Below are positions 11,048-19,500 of a DNA stretch of 58,768 nucleotides, piece after piece. Numbering within the stretch: position 1 is the first letter of the stretch; each line of letters starts with the position of its first letter. The translations under genes and the position numbers were made by a program. The notes below the pieces were generated by a model, which did no database searches, was not told the origin of the DNA, and saw only the letters and a program-made list of their open reading frames with translations. The stretch is from Candidatus Scybalomonas excrementigallinarum. GTDB lineage: Bacteria; Bacillota; Clostridia; Lachnospirales; Lachnospiraceae. The stretch spans positions 1 through 58,768 of the forward strand of contig DVIZ01000116.1 of assembly GCA_018710905.1 (NCBI GenBank). Direction: 5' to 3'.

Positions 11048-11671
11048 GTGGATAAATATTTTGCATGGTTTGGTTTGCCAGGTTCATTGGTATTGACGAC
11101 GCTTCTATCCATTACTGCTATCGCTTTGGCCATTTGTTTTCGTACAAAGGATAGAAAAATAGCGGCTTTTGCTATGGTGTGCTGTTCTATGGGTGATATT
11201 GTGTTAGCTGGTTACTTTGGACTGGACGAGCTGCTTGGAACTGGTGGTTTTTATGTAGGAGCTGGAATCTTTATTATAGGACACTTAATTTATATAGCTG
11301 CGTATATGGTGCAAATTCGTACAAATAATTATACATATAAAAATAAAGGTTTTTGGTGCGGAATCGTTTTTACCGCAGCAGTATTTTTAGTGATTACCGT
11401 TTATATGGTGGCAAATGGAACTTTCCCAGGAATTACCATGTACGGAATTTGTATTTTGTATGCTTGTATTATTGGAGCGGATTTGTCAACAATTTGGTCA
11501 TTTTCCTATTCTGCGTGTTCTAAGAAATCTTTTGCTGCGCTCGGCGTGCTTGTATTCTTCGTTTCCGACTTGGTAATTGGAATTGGAAGACTATGTGGAA
11601 TCAATGACTTTGATGTGTTGATTTGGTGGCTTTATCCTATTGGGCAGTTTGTTGTCATACTCTGTGCATAA
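11048..11671 (+). CDS. YhhN-family (lysoplasmalogenase-like) membrane protein
   Basis: A 207-residue, very hydrophobic protein with about seven to eight membrane segments. It has the family pattern of acidic residues within membrane helices, including GDIVLA near residue 51 and FFVSDLVIGIGR near 175. Known YhhN/TMEM86 proteins include lysoplasmalogenases, which split the vinyl-ether bond of lysoplasmalogens; plasmalogens are common in anaerobic clostridia, so the role is plausible but not shown. It starts at GTG with AGGAGG 9 bases upstream. It stands alone, with a terminator of the defence operon before it. Confidence 0.7.
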   Translation: MDKYFAWFGLPGSLVLTTLLSITAIALAICFRTKDRKIAAFAMVCCSMGDIVLAGYFGLDELLGTGGFYVGAGIFIIGHLIYIAAYMVQIRTNNYTYKNKGFWCGIVFTAAVFLVITVYMVANGTFPGITMYGICILYACIIGADLSTIWSFSYSACSKKSFAALGVLVFFVSDLVIGIGRLCGINDFDVLIWWLYPIGQFVVILCA

Positions 11672-11770
11672 TAATTTTTGAAACTATTTAGGGTAATTGG
11701 AAGTGAATAATAGGTTTCATATTGTAAGATTAAAACATAGTTTGCCAAAATTGAATAAAAGAAGAGATAA

Positions 11771-11807
11771 CCCCCGAAAATACTGATAAAATGAGCATAT
11801 TCGGGGG
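11771..11807 (-). terminator. Hairpin terminator downstream of the TipAS-type gene
   Basis: CCCCCGAA (11771-11778) and TTCGGGGG (11800-11807) form an 8-bp GC-rich stem. Read on the minus strand it is followed by a T-rich stretch, fitting termination of the gene that ends at 11835. Confidence 0.65.
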
Positions 11808-11834
11808 TGTTATATGGTGTTTCGTAAAATATCT

Positions 11835-12383
11835 TTAATTATTTTCAAGGTTATTATTTTGAAAATAATATTGGAATGCTTTTGCGATATATTCAGAAGC
11901 ACCAGCTCCATATTTTTTATCATTTACAGCTTTCACTAAATCATTTGAATAGCTTTCTACTATCATGTTCCAGAAAGATGGATTCATACTTGAGCAAGAA
12001 GTAGTCTCTTGTGTGAATAACACTATTTCTTTGACAATCGCTTGAATTTCTTCGGGAGCAACATCTTTGTTCCTATCAGAGGTTAGTCTAGAATACAGAG
12101 CATCGCTTTTCTGTATCAGATCTTGATTGTTTATTTGTTCATTTTCCATAATTTCTGAGAAATGTTCTAAATTATATTTCATAGTCTCTGTATATTGCTT
12201 TACACTTCCGAATTGTTTTATGGCAAGTTTAGCTACTTCGGATTCATCCTCTTTAACTTTCTGAATAAACATATTAAAATTGTCAATACTGCCCCAGTGT
12301 TTTATAATTTCTTCTGCCTTATTTGACTTGAAATTTTCTAAAGCATTGATATAATCAGATAAATCAAATTCTTTAAAACTCAT
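11835..12383 (-). pseudogene. MerR-family regulator remnant with TipAS ligand domain
   Basis: The annotated 182 residues match a TipAS antibiotic-recognition domain, the C-terminal half of MerR/TipA regulators. The same frame stays open upstream of the first ATG to about 12,563 and reads KELGFRLKEIDEIL and a following coiled coil, the standard C-terminal part of a MerR DNA-binding domain. An in-frame stop then appears and the first ~50 residues with the helix-turn-helix are missing. The gene therefore looks 5'-truncated, with its promoter region replaced by the toxin-antitoxin promoter on the other strand. A free TipAS domain could still be made from the internal ATG, which has GGAG about 8 bases upstream. 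Confidence 0.65.
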
Positions 12384-12579
12384 ATATTGTTCTCCTTTTT
12401 CTAAGCGCTCAAGAAGTTTTATAAGTCTGTTAATTCGATTACGCTTTAATAAGAACAGCTCTTTCTGTTTTTTAAAGGCGGCAATTCTGTCAAAATCGGG
12501 TTTCTTTAAAATTTCATCAATTTCTTTTAGTCGAAATCCTAGTTCTTTAAAAATAATCTGATAATTTTAGCTAAAATCA

Positions 12580-12608
12580 TTGATAAAATCGTACGATTTT
12601 GATATAAT
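12580..12608 (+). promoter_or_regulatory. Promoter of the toxin-antitoxin operon with palindromic operator
   Basis: TTGATA (12580-12585) and TATAAT (12603-12608) are 17 bases apart. A perfect 16-base palindrome, AAAATCGTACGATTTT (12585-12600), fills the spacer, where bound antitoxin or toxin-antitoxin complex would block RNA polymerase. Autorepression by this site is the usual arrangement for Phd/PIN pairs. Confidence 0.75.
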
Positions 12609-12635
12609 AATAGTACAGAGAAAGGAAGTGATTCT

Positions 12636-12851
12636 ATGTCAATTACAGCAACAGAGCTGAAAAATAACTTAGGTAAATATTTATTATTGTCTGCAACAGA
12701 AGATATATTTATTACGAAGAATGGAAAAATAATCGCAAAATTGACTAATCCATATCAAGACAGAGTGGAAACAGCAAAGTCTTTATTTGGTATTCTGCCA
12801 AAGGATGCTGATTTGGATGGAGCAAAAGCAGAGAGGTTGGGTACTAAATAA
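12636..12851 (+). CDS. Phd/YefM-family antitoxin
   Basis: A 71-residue protein whose N-terminus (MSITATELKNNLGKYL) is the typical DNA-binding fold of Phd/YefM antitoxins, followed by the strand pair IFITKNGKIIAKL and an acidic C-terminal tail that would wrap the toxin. AAGGAAG precedes the ATG. Its stop codon is immediately followed by the toxin ATG with no gap, so the two are made together. It should neutralise the PIN toxin and repress the promoter through the palindrome upstream. Confidence 0.85.
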   Translation: MSITATELKNNLGKYLLLSATEDIFITKNGKIIAKLTNPYQDRVETAKSLFGILPKDADLDGAKAERLGTK

Positions 12852-13274
12852 ATGAAAATTCTTGTAGATACAAATGTTATCATTGATGTACTGACTTCCA
12901 GAGAACCGTGGAATGTGAGTGCTGAAAAGATATTCCTTCTTGGGGCAAATCATATCGTGGATGTGTATATCACAGCTAGCTCTGCAACAGATATTTATTA
13001 TCTGGTTAGGAAACATTTGCATAATGCCCAGGCTGCAAAGCAAGTTATGGGTAAGTTATATTCTCTTATGGGAATATTGGAAGTAACAGGAACTGATTGT
13101 GTGGAAGCAATAGCTTCATCGATTGCAGACTATGAGGATGCAGTTGTGGAGAAAGTGGCATCCAGAAAAGATATGGACTATATTGTCACTAGAAATATAA
13201 AAGATTACCAGAATGGTAGTGTAAAAGCTATTTTATCAGATGACTTTATAAGACTGATGGAAGAAGATGATTAG
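12852..13274 (+). CDS. PIN-domain toxin (VapC-like ribonuclease)
   Basis: A 140-residue PIN-domain protein. It begins KILVDTNVIID with the first metal-binding Asp at residue 6, has DYEDAVV in the middle and ends with DYIVTRNIKDY, the pattern of acidic residues that bind Mg2+ or Mn2+ in PIN nucleases. Known relatives cleave tRNA or rRNA when freed from their antitoxin. It directly follows the Phd-like antitoxin (adjacent codons) and is followed by a strong hairpin, so this is a complete two-gene type II module. Confidence 0.87.
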   Translation: MKILVDTNVIIDVLTSREPWNVSAEKIFLLGANHIVDVYITASSATDIYYLVRKHLHNAQAAKQVMGKLYSLMGILEVTGTDCVEAIASSIADYEDAVVEKVASRKDMDYIVTRNIKDYQNGSVKAILSDDFIRLMEEDD

Positions 13275-13306
13275 TAAGGAGAGAGTATATTTATGCCTGA
13301 AAATGC

Positions 13307-13334
13307 AGCCAGACTTTGAAAAAAGTCTGGCTGT
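13307..13334 (+). terminator. Terminator-like hairpin after the toxin gene
   Basis: CAGCCAGACTTT (13307-13318) and AAAGTCTGGCTG (13323-13334) form a perfect 12-bp stem with a GAAA loop. The following bases TTAGTGT are only weakly U-rich. Confidence 0.65.
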
Positions 13335-13478
13335 TAGTGTAAAATATAAGTATGTGATTACCGATTTTAATTCCAACATCGAAATTTAGATTTGAAAAGA
13401 TAGAGGATATCACAAGAAGTAATAGATGATAGGTTATAAAATATGGGATTATGATGAAAAAGAGGAGGGGATTCATAA

Positions 13479-14483
13479 ATGAAAGCAAAAATATTAGAAA
13501 AAGACATAACAGTAGGTGTATTTTCATCTTCGTCACCTATTTCAGCTACTGTTCCAGTTCGATATGAAAGAGGTGTCCAGTATTTAAAGTCTAGAGGATA
13601 TCATGTAATAAATGGACAGCTTTATGGGAAAAAGGATAGCTATCGTTCTGGAAGTATTATAGAGCGGGCAGAAGAATTTAATCAACTTCTTTATAATGAT
13701 GATATTCAAATCTTAATGGCTTCCATTGGGGGAAATAATACAAACTCAATATTACCATACATTGATTATGAATATTTGAAAAAGCATCCCAAAATTATTG
13801 TTGGTTATTCTGACACGACGGCATTATTACTTGCTATTTATGAAAAAACAGGTTTAATTACATTTTATGGTCCGGCAGTCGCTTCATCTTTTGGTGAACT
13901 ACCTCCATTTGTGGACTGGACTTTTGATAACTTTCATTTGATGATGAAAGGAAATATGAGATTTCCATATTGTTATGAAAAGCCATCAGTTTGGACGGAT
14001 AAATTTATCAATTGGAATGAACAAAGCCGTTCTAAAGAACAATATGAAAATGACTGGATATGTGTGAGTCCTGGGGTTTGTCAGGGACGATTGATAGGTG
14101 GAAATTTGAATACAATGGAGGGATTTTTTGGAACAGAATATATGCCAGAAATTAAGAAAGGTGATATTTTATTTCTGGAAGATTCCTTAAAAGATGCCTG
14201 TACGATTGAACGTTCTTTTTCGCTTTTAAAACTTGCGGGTATATTTGAAAAAGTGGATGGTATTATATTAGGTAAACATGAAAAGTTTGATGATAATGGA
14301 ACAGGGAAATGCCCTTATGAAATTCTTTTGGAAGTAATGGGAGATGTATCAATTCCTATATTAGCAGATTTTGATTGTTGTCATACACATCCAATGCTTA
14401 CATTGCCTATTGGGTGTTATGTTACACTGGATGCAACACATAAAAAAGTAATTTTAATGGAATCACCATTAATTAATAATTGA
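13479..14483 (+). CDS. S66-family serine peptidase (LD-carboxypeptidase/MccF-like)
   Basis: A 334-residue cytoplasmic protein with the S66 layout. It has an N-terminal GVFSSSSP region, SIGGNNTNS (82-90), the nucleophile elbow GYSDTT with Ser111, and a C-terminal part containing LEDS and CCHTHPM, which supply the Glu and His of the triad. S66 enzymes either cut the LD-peptide bond in recycled peptidoglycan or, as MccF, cleave and detoxify peptide-nucleotide antibiotics such as microcin C. The long insertion around residue 160-190 and single-gene setting next to other resistance-type genes favour an MccF-like role, but this is inference. AGGAGGGG precedes the ATG. Confidence 0.85.
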   Translation: MKAKILEKDITVGVFSSSSPISATVPVRYERGVQYLKSRGYHVINGQLYGKKDSYRSGSIIERAEEFNQLLYNDDIQILMASIGGNNTNSILPYIDYEYLKKHPKIIVGYSDTTALLLAIYEKTGLITFYGPAVASSFGELPPFVDWTFDNFHLMMKGNMRFPYCYEKPSVWTDKFINWNEQSRSKEQYENDWICVSPGVCQGRLIGGNLNTMEGFFGTEYMPEIKKGDILFLEDSLKDACTIERSFSLLKLAGIFEKVDGIILGKHEKFDDNGTGKCPYEILLEVMGDVSIPILADFDCCHTHPMLTLPIGCYVTLDATHKKVILMESPLINN

Positions 14484-14528
14484 CAGAATGTAAGATTTTT
14501 TAATATTGTATTTTGTATTGGATAATCC

Positions 14529-14602
14529 GTAGTTTGCAAAGAAGATAATTTTGCTTTGCAAACTGCTCGCGCGCGGAAAACTGTGTAATGCACACTTTTT
14601 TT
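14529..14602. repeat. Decayed copy of a structured intergenic repeat
   Basis: Bases 14529-14541 and 14554-14566 form a 13-base stem with one mismatch-type pair, and the segment shares long stretches with the repeats near 28.7 kb and 54.4 kb, including GATAATTTT, GCAAACTGCTCGCGCGCGG and a shortened TGCACACTTT end. The first hairpin and most of the last stem are missing. The T-run at the end may serve as terminator for the S66 gene. Confidence 0.6.
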
Positions 14603-14623
14603 GAGGTGTAGAAGGAGGTCACA

Positions 14624-15193
14624 ATGAAGGAAGTTATTAAGTTGGTGAAAGAAAATGAAAAACCATGTGTTATATCTCGTAGATTTCGACAAGAGGACGC
14701 AGAAGAAGTAAGCACATTAATAACAAGAAATTTCATAGAGGTCAATAGTAAAGATTATGGAATAAAAGCAATGCAAAAGTTAGTAGAGGAATATAATGCT
14801 GCTAAGATTATGTCAATAGCAGAATATGCACATATGTATGTATTTGAATGGAATAAGCAAATTGTTGGTGTTGGAGCCATTTCCAGCTACTGGGGAAGTG
14901 AAACAGAGAGCATTTTATTGACAATATTTGTGTTACCAGAATATCATGGAAAAGGAATTGGAAGAACAATCATTCATACTCTTGAATCGGACGAATTATA
15001 TACCAGAGCTACTAGAGTTGAGATTCCATCATCTATCACAGGAACCGAGTTTTATAGGAGATTTGGGTATGATTACAAAAATGGTGTGAAAAAACTTGAT
15101 GAAGAGGGACACTATAGATTAGAGAAGTTCAAAGAGGTGTTCTATAATGCGGACGGAAGTGGTAACGTTGACGAATATGTGTATGATATATGA
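14624..15193 (+). CDS. GNAT-family N-acetyltransferase
   Basis: A 189-residue protein with a clear GNAT core: a strand pair ending ESILLTIFVLPEYHGKGIGRTII (about 103-126), where the glycine-rich turn HGKGIG binds acetyl-CoA pyrophosphate, and FYRRFGY near 147, the usual late helix-strand motif. The substrate cannot be read from the sequence. GAAGGAGG precedes the ATG. The last 47 bases overlap the start of the following Nudix gene in another frame, a longer overlap than usual, which suggests the pair is co-translated or that this gene's end has been extended by a frameshift. Confidence 0.85.
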   Translation: MKEVIKLVKENEKPCVISRRFRQEDAEEVSTLITRNFIEVNSKDYGIKAMQKLVEEYNAAKIMSIAEYAHMYVFEWNKQIVGVGAISSYWGSETESILLTIFVLPEYHGKGIGRTIIHTLESDELYTRATRVEIPSSITGTEFYRRFGYDYKNGVKKLDEEGHYRLEKFKEVFYNADGSGNVDEYVYDI

Positions 15194-15599
15194 TGATAAA
15201 GGAAATGTTTTAGTGCAGGATAAGGTGGATGAAAAGTGGGGAGGTCTTACCTTTCCTGGTGGATATATTGAAAAAGGAGAATCCTTTGTAGATTCCGTAA
15301 TTCGTGAGGTATATGAGGAAACTGGACTTACGATAGAGAAACCAAGAATTTGTGGTACGAAAGACTGGGAGAGAGAAGATGGATCGAGATATTTGGTAGT
15401 GTTTTATAAAACAAATCGATTTCATGGTGATTTAAAGTCTTCAGAGGAAGGGGAAGTCAAATGGCTGTCATTGGAAGAAATGAAAAGAGGGAATCTAGCA
15501 GATGGCATGGCAGATATGTTAAGAGTTTTTCTAGAAGATGATATCAATGAATTTCACTATATGAAAGAAAATGGAGAATGGAACTACGTATTGAAATAA
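15147..15599 (+). CDS. Nudix hydrolase (8-oxo-dGTPase type)
   Basis: A 150-residue Nudix protein. The Nudix box runs from G39 (PGGYIEKGES) to REVYEETGL (53-61), with all the metal-binding glutamates present. The early NMCMIYDD and LVQDK resemble MutT/YtkD-type enzymes, which remove oxidised nucleotides, so an 8-oxo-dGTP diphosphatase role is reasonable. It starts at an ATG inside the end of the GNAT gene with GAGGTG upstream. Confidence 0.88.
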   Translation: MRTEVVTLTNMCMIYDDKGNVLVQDKVDEKWGGLTFPGGYIEKGESFVDSVIREVYEETGLTIEKPRICGTKDWEREDGSRYLVVFYKTNRFHGDLKSSEEGEVKWLSLEEMKRGNLADGMADMLRVFLEDDINEFHYMKENGEWNYVLK

Positions 15600-15675
15600 A
15601 AATAGCGAAAGGAAAAAATAGTTATTTTTAACATTTTAGATTAGATACAGATATTGTCAGGAGGTATTAATAGAA

Positions 15676-16152
15676 ATGTATGATTGTGGATTTACAAAGG
15701 AAAACAACTGGTTTCGATATCGTGCTGCTGCAATTATAATCGAAGATGATTGTGTATTATTTGCGGGAAATGAACATGAGGATTACTATTATTCCATAGG
15801 TGGTGGAGTTCATATGGGAGAAAGGGCAGAAGATGCGGTTATCAGAGAAGTGTTTGAAGAGACAGGGGTTCATTATGAGATTGATCGTTTGGCAGTGTTT
15901 CATGAGAATTTCTTTCATGAAAATAGCGGAATATTGAAGGGGCTTAATTGCCATGAGATAAGCTTTTACTTTTTGATGAAACCAAGAGGAACGAAAGAGC
16001 TTCATAATGATAGTTATACATTTGGAGTAAAGGAGGAAATGCATTGGATTCCGATAAAAGATTTGGATAAGTATAAGGCATTTCCAAGTTTTTTGAAGGA
16101 TTATCTAAGTAAAGAACATAAAGGAATTGAACATATTATTACAGAGGAATGA
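15676..16152 (+). CDS. Nudix hydrolase
   Basis: A 158-residue Nudix protein with the box GGGVHMGERAEDAV followed by REVFEETGV (about 43-65). The pattern FRYRAAAIIIEDDCVLFAG at the start is common in MutT-like hydrolases of uncertain substrate. It is preceded by CAGGAGG and lies 76 bases after the first Nudix gene, so it may be on the same transcript. The two Nudix proteins differ strongly, so this is not a recent duplication. Confidence 0.85.
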   Translation: MYDCGFTKENNWFRYRAAAIIIEDDCVLFAGNEHEDYYYSIGGGVHMGERAEDAVIREVFEETGVHYEIDRLAVFHENFFHENSGILKGLNCHEISFYFLMKPRGTKELHNDSYTFGVKEEMHWIPIKDLDKYKAFPSFLKDYLSKEHKGIEHIITEE

Positions 16153-16188
16153 TGGAAGAAGTTCAATTTGTTATATAGGGGTAGTATT

Positions 16189-16383
16189 ATGAAAAGAAAA
16201 TATAGTCAAGAAGAAGTGGAACAACTTATGAATGGTCGGATATACATAAACCCAGATGATTTGAATATTTTTGTAAAAAGAGGTATGTGTGCTTGGACTA
16301 TAAACTTGGGAAATAAATGGGCTTGGGTTATTATTACTATATGGGCTGTATTTATTTTGCTCATTTCCTTAATTTGGTTTTAG
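16189..16383 (+). CDS. Small DUF5808-type membrane protein
   Basis: A 64-residue protein. The first part, RIYINPDDLNIFVKRGMCAWTINLGNKWAW, follows the DUF5808 pattern (NPDD, F/WVKR, G-WT-N-G), and a single membrane helix forms the C-terminus. The ATG at 16189 is preceded by AGGGG at 7 bases and is preferred over an upstream in-frame TTG at 16168. The function of DUF5808 is not known to me. Confidence 0.65.
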   Translation: MKRKYSQEEVEQLMNGRIYINPDDLNIFVKRGMCAWTINLGNKWAWVIITIWAVFILLISLIWF

Positions 16384-16432
16384 CTGTTCATTTAGCTCTA
16401 GAACATAAAGATGAGAAAAAAGCACACTTTGG

Positions 16433-16462
16433 TTTACTATAGAAAAAGTTTTGGGGTATAAT
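16433..16462 (+). promoter_or_regulatory. Candidate promoter of the pRiA4b/SEC-C gene
   Basis: TTTACT (16433-16438) and TATAAT (16457-16462) are 18 bases apart, about 45 bases before the ATG at 16509. Confidence 0.45.
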
Positions 16463-16508
16463 TTCTTTCCAAGAAAGCAATAAACGAAAGGGATAAGGTG
16501 ATATATAC

Positions 16509-18254
16509 ATGAAAGGATATCAATTAAAAATAACAGTAAAAGGGAGTTCGCCACCTATATGGAGAAGGGTGGTGGTACCATCAGGAATTACATTTGCAGA
16601 TCTGGATCAAATAATAGAGTATCTATTTGGATGGACTCACAGTCATTTATATGATTTTAGAATTCTAGATGAAGATTTATTGATTATCGAAGAGCCAGAT
16701 TCTTATTATGAAGAAGAAGCAAACGTAGAAATAATTGATGATTATTTTTATGAGACAGCAAAAATAAATTATACATATGATTTTGGAGACTGTTGGGAGC
16801 ATACGATTTTAGTAGAAAAAGAAGTGGATTATGATGAGAATTTTCCAATCGTGTTGAAGTCAAAAGGTCCGAATTTAATTGAAGATTGTGGAGGAATTCA
16901 TGAATTTTATAATGTAATTGATATGGCAGAGCCATTTGAAATAGACGTTGCTAATCGTTATATGAAGGAACATATGCTTTTTCAGCGGAATGATAGTTAC
17001 AAAAATGTAATTGATATGCCAAATCAGTCTGAAGATGCTCTACTAGAAAAAATAAGGGAATGGGAAGAAGAAGGTGAGGAAGTCTTCCAAACGTTTGAAG
17101 AATTTCATGAAAAATTGATAGAAAGCTACGTGCAGAACTTCTCATTAGAGGATATTTTTCAAGATTATTCAAAACGAGAGATTATAGAAATGGTAAAAGA
17201 AAACCATTTTAGTGGATATAGTTCTTTTAAAAAAATGGAGTTAGTGGAATGGTTTGTAGAGAAAATTATGGATAATTCTTATATGGAGCAAATCATTCGT
17301 CAGTCTAGCAAAACAGAAGTGGAACTTTTTGAAAAAGTAATACAAGAAGGGCATTTGCTGTGTCCAATAGAATTATTAGAACATGTAGGGATATTGTTTC
17401 AATACTGTGGATATATCCATGGGTATTTGATTGTACCAAATGACGTAAAGAAGAACTATAAGAAAATATGTAAAAATGCACCATGGAAGAAAGAACGGGA
17501 TAGGAAATGGAAAATACAATCTTATATTAGAAGTTGTATTGACTTTTATGGTGTTCTATCATTTAAAGACATTGCAGATATCTATAAACATTATGAGAAA
17601 CGAACCGTTACAGAAGAGGAATTAAGGCAACTGAGTGAAGAAGTATCAGAACAAGAAGAATGGTCTGTGAAAGAGGAGTTGTTAATGGATGAAGCATTGG
17701 CAGAAGATCAAATGTATCAATTTGTATTACAAGAACAGAGTGGGTTGCCATATTATATGCCAAAATCAAAAGAAGAGTTTCTAGATGGCAAATTGTTAGG
17801 CGGAGAAGATGTAGACATATTGATACAGGGTTTCGCTCAGTTTTTAAGAACGAATATGTTCGTATCATTGCACGAAAGCCAGACAATGATACTTTTAGTA
17901 GAAGACATGTTAAGACATAACCGTAGTATAGAAGAAATAAAAAATACCATTTTAAGATTCAAAGATCAAAAAGTCAATAAGAGACTAGAGGGAGAATTAG
18001 TTGGATTTCTCATGTGTTTTTCTGATTGTACAAGAAGATGGGAAAATAAAGGATTTACTCCATTTGAACGAGAGGAAATGGACGAGAAGAAAAAGAGAAC
18101 TGGTCTTAAGACTTTATCCAGTCAAGCCTATGAAGAGACAATGAAAATAGATAATGTGATTCCATTTGAAAAAGAAAAGAAAATATATCCAAATGATCCA
18201 TGTCCATGTGGAAGTGGAAAGAAATATAAACATTGTTGTGGAAGAAAAAAATGA
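16509..18254 (+). CDS. pRiA4b ORF-3-like protein with C-terminal SEC-C motif
   Basis: A 581-residue protein. Residues about 1-150 match the plasmid pRiA4b ORF-3 family (YQLKITVKGSSPPIWRRV, then W-HSHLYDF, then YDFGDCWEH and a PNL-EDCGG motif). The central 380 residues are charged and helical with no clear domain. The end, NDPCPCGSGKKYKHCCG, is a textbook SEC-C zinc motif, usually a protein-binding tail. The pRiA4b fold often occurs in mobile or plasmid-linked proteins, but its activity is not established. AAGGTG ahead of ATATATAC serves as the ribosome site. The gene stands alone. Confidence 0.85.
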   Translation: MKGYQLKITVKGSSPPIWRRVVVPSGITFADLDQIIEYLFGWTHSHLYDFRILDEDLLIIEEPDSYYEEEANVEIIDDYFYETAKINYTYDFGDCWEHTILVEKEVDYDENFPIVLKSKGPNLIEDCGGIHEFYNVIDMAEPFEIDVANRYMKEHMLFQRNDSYKNVIDMPNQSEDALLEKIREWEEEGEEVFQTFEEFHEKLIESYVQNFSLEDIFQDYSKREIIEMVKENHFSGYSSFKKMELVEWFVEKIMDNSYMEQIIRQSSKTEVELFEKVIQEGHLLCPIELLEHVGILFQYCGYIHGYLIVPNDVKKNYKKICKNAPWKKERDRKWKIQSYIRSCIDFYGVLSFKDIADIYKHYEKRTVTEEELRQLSEEVSEQEEWSVKEELLMDEALAEDQMYQFVLQEQSGLPYYMPKSKEEFLDGKLLGGEDVDILIQGFAQFLRTNMFVSLHESQTMILLVEDMLRHNRSIEEIKNTILRFKDQKVNKRLEGELVGFLMCFSDCTRRWENKGFTPFEREEMDEKKKRTGLKTLSSQAYEETMKIDNVIPFEKEKKIYPNDPCPCGSGKKYKHCCGRKK

Positions 18255-18355
18255 TGAGAAACATGCTGTGTGAGCTTCTCATGTTCTGTTTATAGGAGTT
18301 GTCGAAATTCGCTCTAGAAAACAAGAGATTTCGTTCACATTTTATTTTACACTCA

Positions 18356-18492
18356 GGGATGCGGACAAAAATCTGGACTGTCATAAGGGGGCGAAAGGAG
18401 CCTTTTTATGTATTACAAAGAACAAAAAGCAGTGTAAACAGCTTCCGCAGTTTGCAAATCCTAAAGAGCATCCAAGAAATCGTCCGCATCCC
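18356..18492. repeat. 137-bp segment bounded by an 11-bp inverted repeat
   Basis: GGGATGCGGAC (18356-18366) and GTCCGCATCCC (18482-18492) are perfect inverted copies. The interior carries a good ribosome binding site (AAAGGAG) before an ATG at 18408 that opens only 9 codons. It could be a tiny non-autonomous element, a long stem, or the frameshifted remnant of a small gene. The whole stretch 18,255-18,498 has no convincing gene. Confidence 0.4.
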
Positions 18493-18498
18493 CCTCCT

Positions 18499-19377
18499 TT
18501 AAGAACCAGCTCTAAATACCCAAAGATTTCGAATCTGTCCTTTAATCTTAGAGAAATCCCAAAGTTTCTCTGAGTTCTTTTTGCTGTTTGGATCATTTAT
18601 TTTTATTTTGCCGTCTTTGTATCCAGTCAATACAATGAAATGTCCCGTTGTTGTAAAATCACCAGGTCCCATAATGGACACAATAGGATTCCCTACATTT
18701 AAATTATCAACAATGCGTTTTTCAACTAAAGGAATTTCGGTGACATCAAAACCAAGTTTTACACCACCTTCTGAAAATAGAGTCCAAGAAGAACCATTCC
18801 CAGTTGACGCATAGCCGTGGGATTCGGCAAATTTTGCCATGGAGCTTGGAGTCATCGTAGTATCACCTGTCAAATATACGGATACCATAGAAAGGCAAGT
18901 AGGCCCACAACCAGTGAGTCCCAAGAGATCGCCGGAATACTGCTCGTAACCCCATCTCTGATCCCATTGGAGAAAAAGTGGAACAGAAGAAGTGTTAATA
19001 GAGTCTAATGTTGCAGCAGGAGGGTTGTCTTTTTTTAATGGATATTCAAACACAAACTGCTTTGTTTCTGGATTTCTTTCATAAAGTTCAAAGAGTTTCT
19101 GTGGATAATCAGAGAGAAGAAGTCCATGTTTTTTGGCATATCGTTTTAGTTTTGGTGTTCCTTGTGAAATTGATATGTTATCCACAATACTATCCAATAA
19201 ATTTCCACCTTTTCCTGTTGTTAGAGCAAAAATAATGCAGAAGATTGCCACAGTCCATAGAAGTTTTGGGTGGCGTTTTCTCCTTTTTACTTTTCTTTTG
19301 GGGGCGTGATTTGTCTTTCTTGTATACATTCTCGTTTGATGAGTTTGAGGTTTTGCTGTTGCATCTATTATTTTCAT
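18499..19377 (-). CDS. Membrane-anchored C39-like cysteine peptidase
   Basis: A 292-residue protein with a very basic N-terminus, one membrane helix at about 39-56, a linker, and a C-terminal peptidase C39-like domain. The domain shows QWDQRWGY (137-144), the catalytic GCGPTC (Cys157) and GHFIVLTGY with the catalytic His near 244. The topology puts the peptidase outside the cell. Relatives are often cell-wall-associated and may process peptides or act on the wall; the substrate is unknown. It lies 3' of, and in the same direction as, a VanSR-like two-component system after a ~120-base gap, so it may be part of its regulon. Confidence 0.82.
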   Translation of the reverse strand: MKIIDATAKPQTHQTRMYTRKTNHAPKRKVKRRKRHPKLLWTVAIFCIIFALTTGKGGNLLDSIVDNISISQGTPKLKRYAKKHGLLLSDYPQKLFELYERNPETKQFVFEYPLKKDNPPAATLDSINTSSVPLFLQWDQRWGYEQYSGDLLGLTGCGPTCLSMVSVYLTGDTTMTPSSMAKFAESHGYASTGNGSSWTLFSEGGVKLGFDVTEIPLVEKRIVDNLNVGNPIVSIMGPGDFTTTGHFIVLTGYKDGKIKINDPNSKKNSEKLWDFSKIKGQIRNLWVFRAGS

Positions 19378-19500
19378 AAAAAGTCATCCTTTCTTGTATT
19401 CTTTCGACTTTTTTGTATTTCTATACTTATCATACAGAAAAGGACAACTTTGTTCTCTCATATTTTCAAACAGAATTCACAACTTTTTCTCTAGAAATTC

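Noticed and set aside
18381-18596. Cys- and Gly-rich minus-strand frame overlapping the end of the C39-like peptidase gene
   Set aside because: No ribosome site, overlaps a real gene, and composition follows the inverted repeat.
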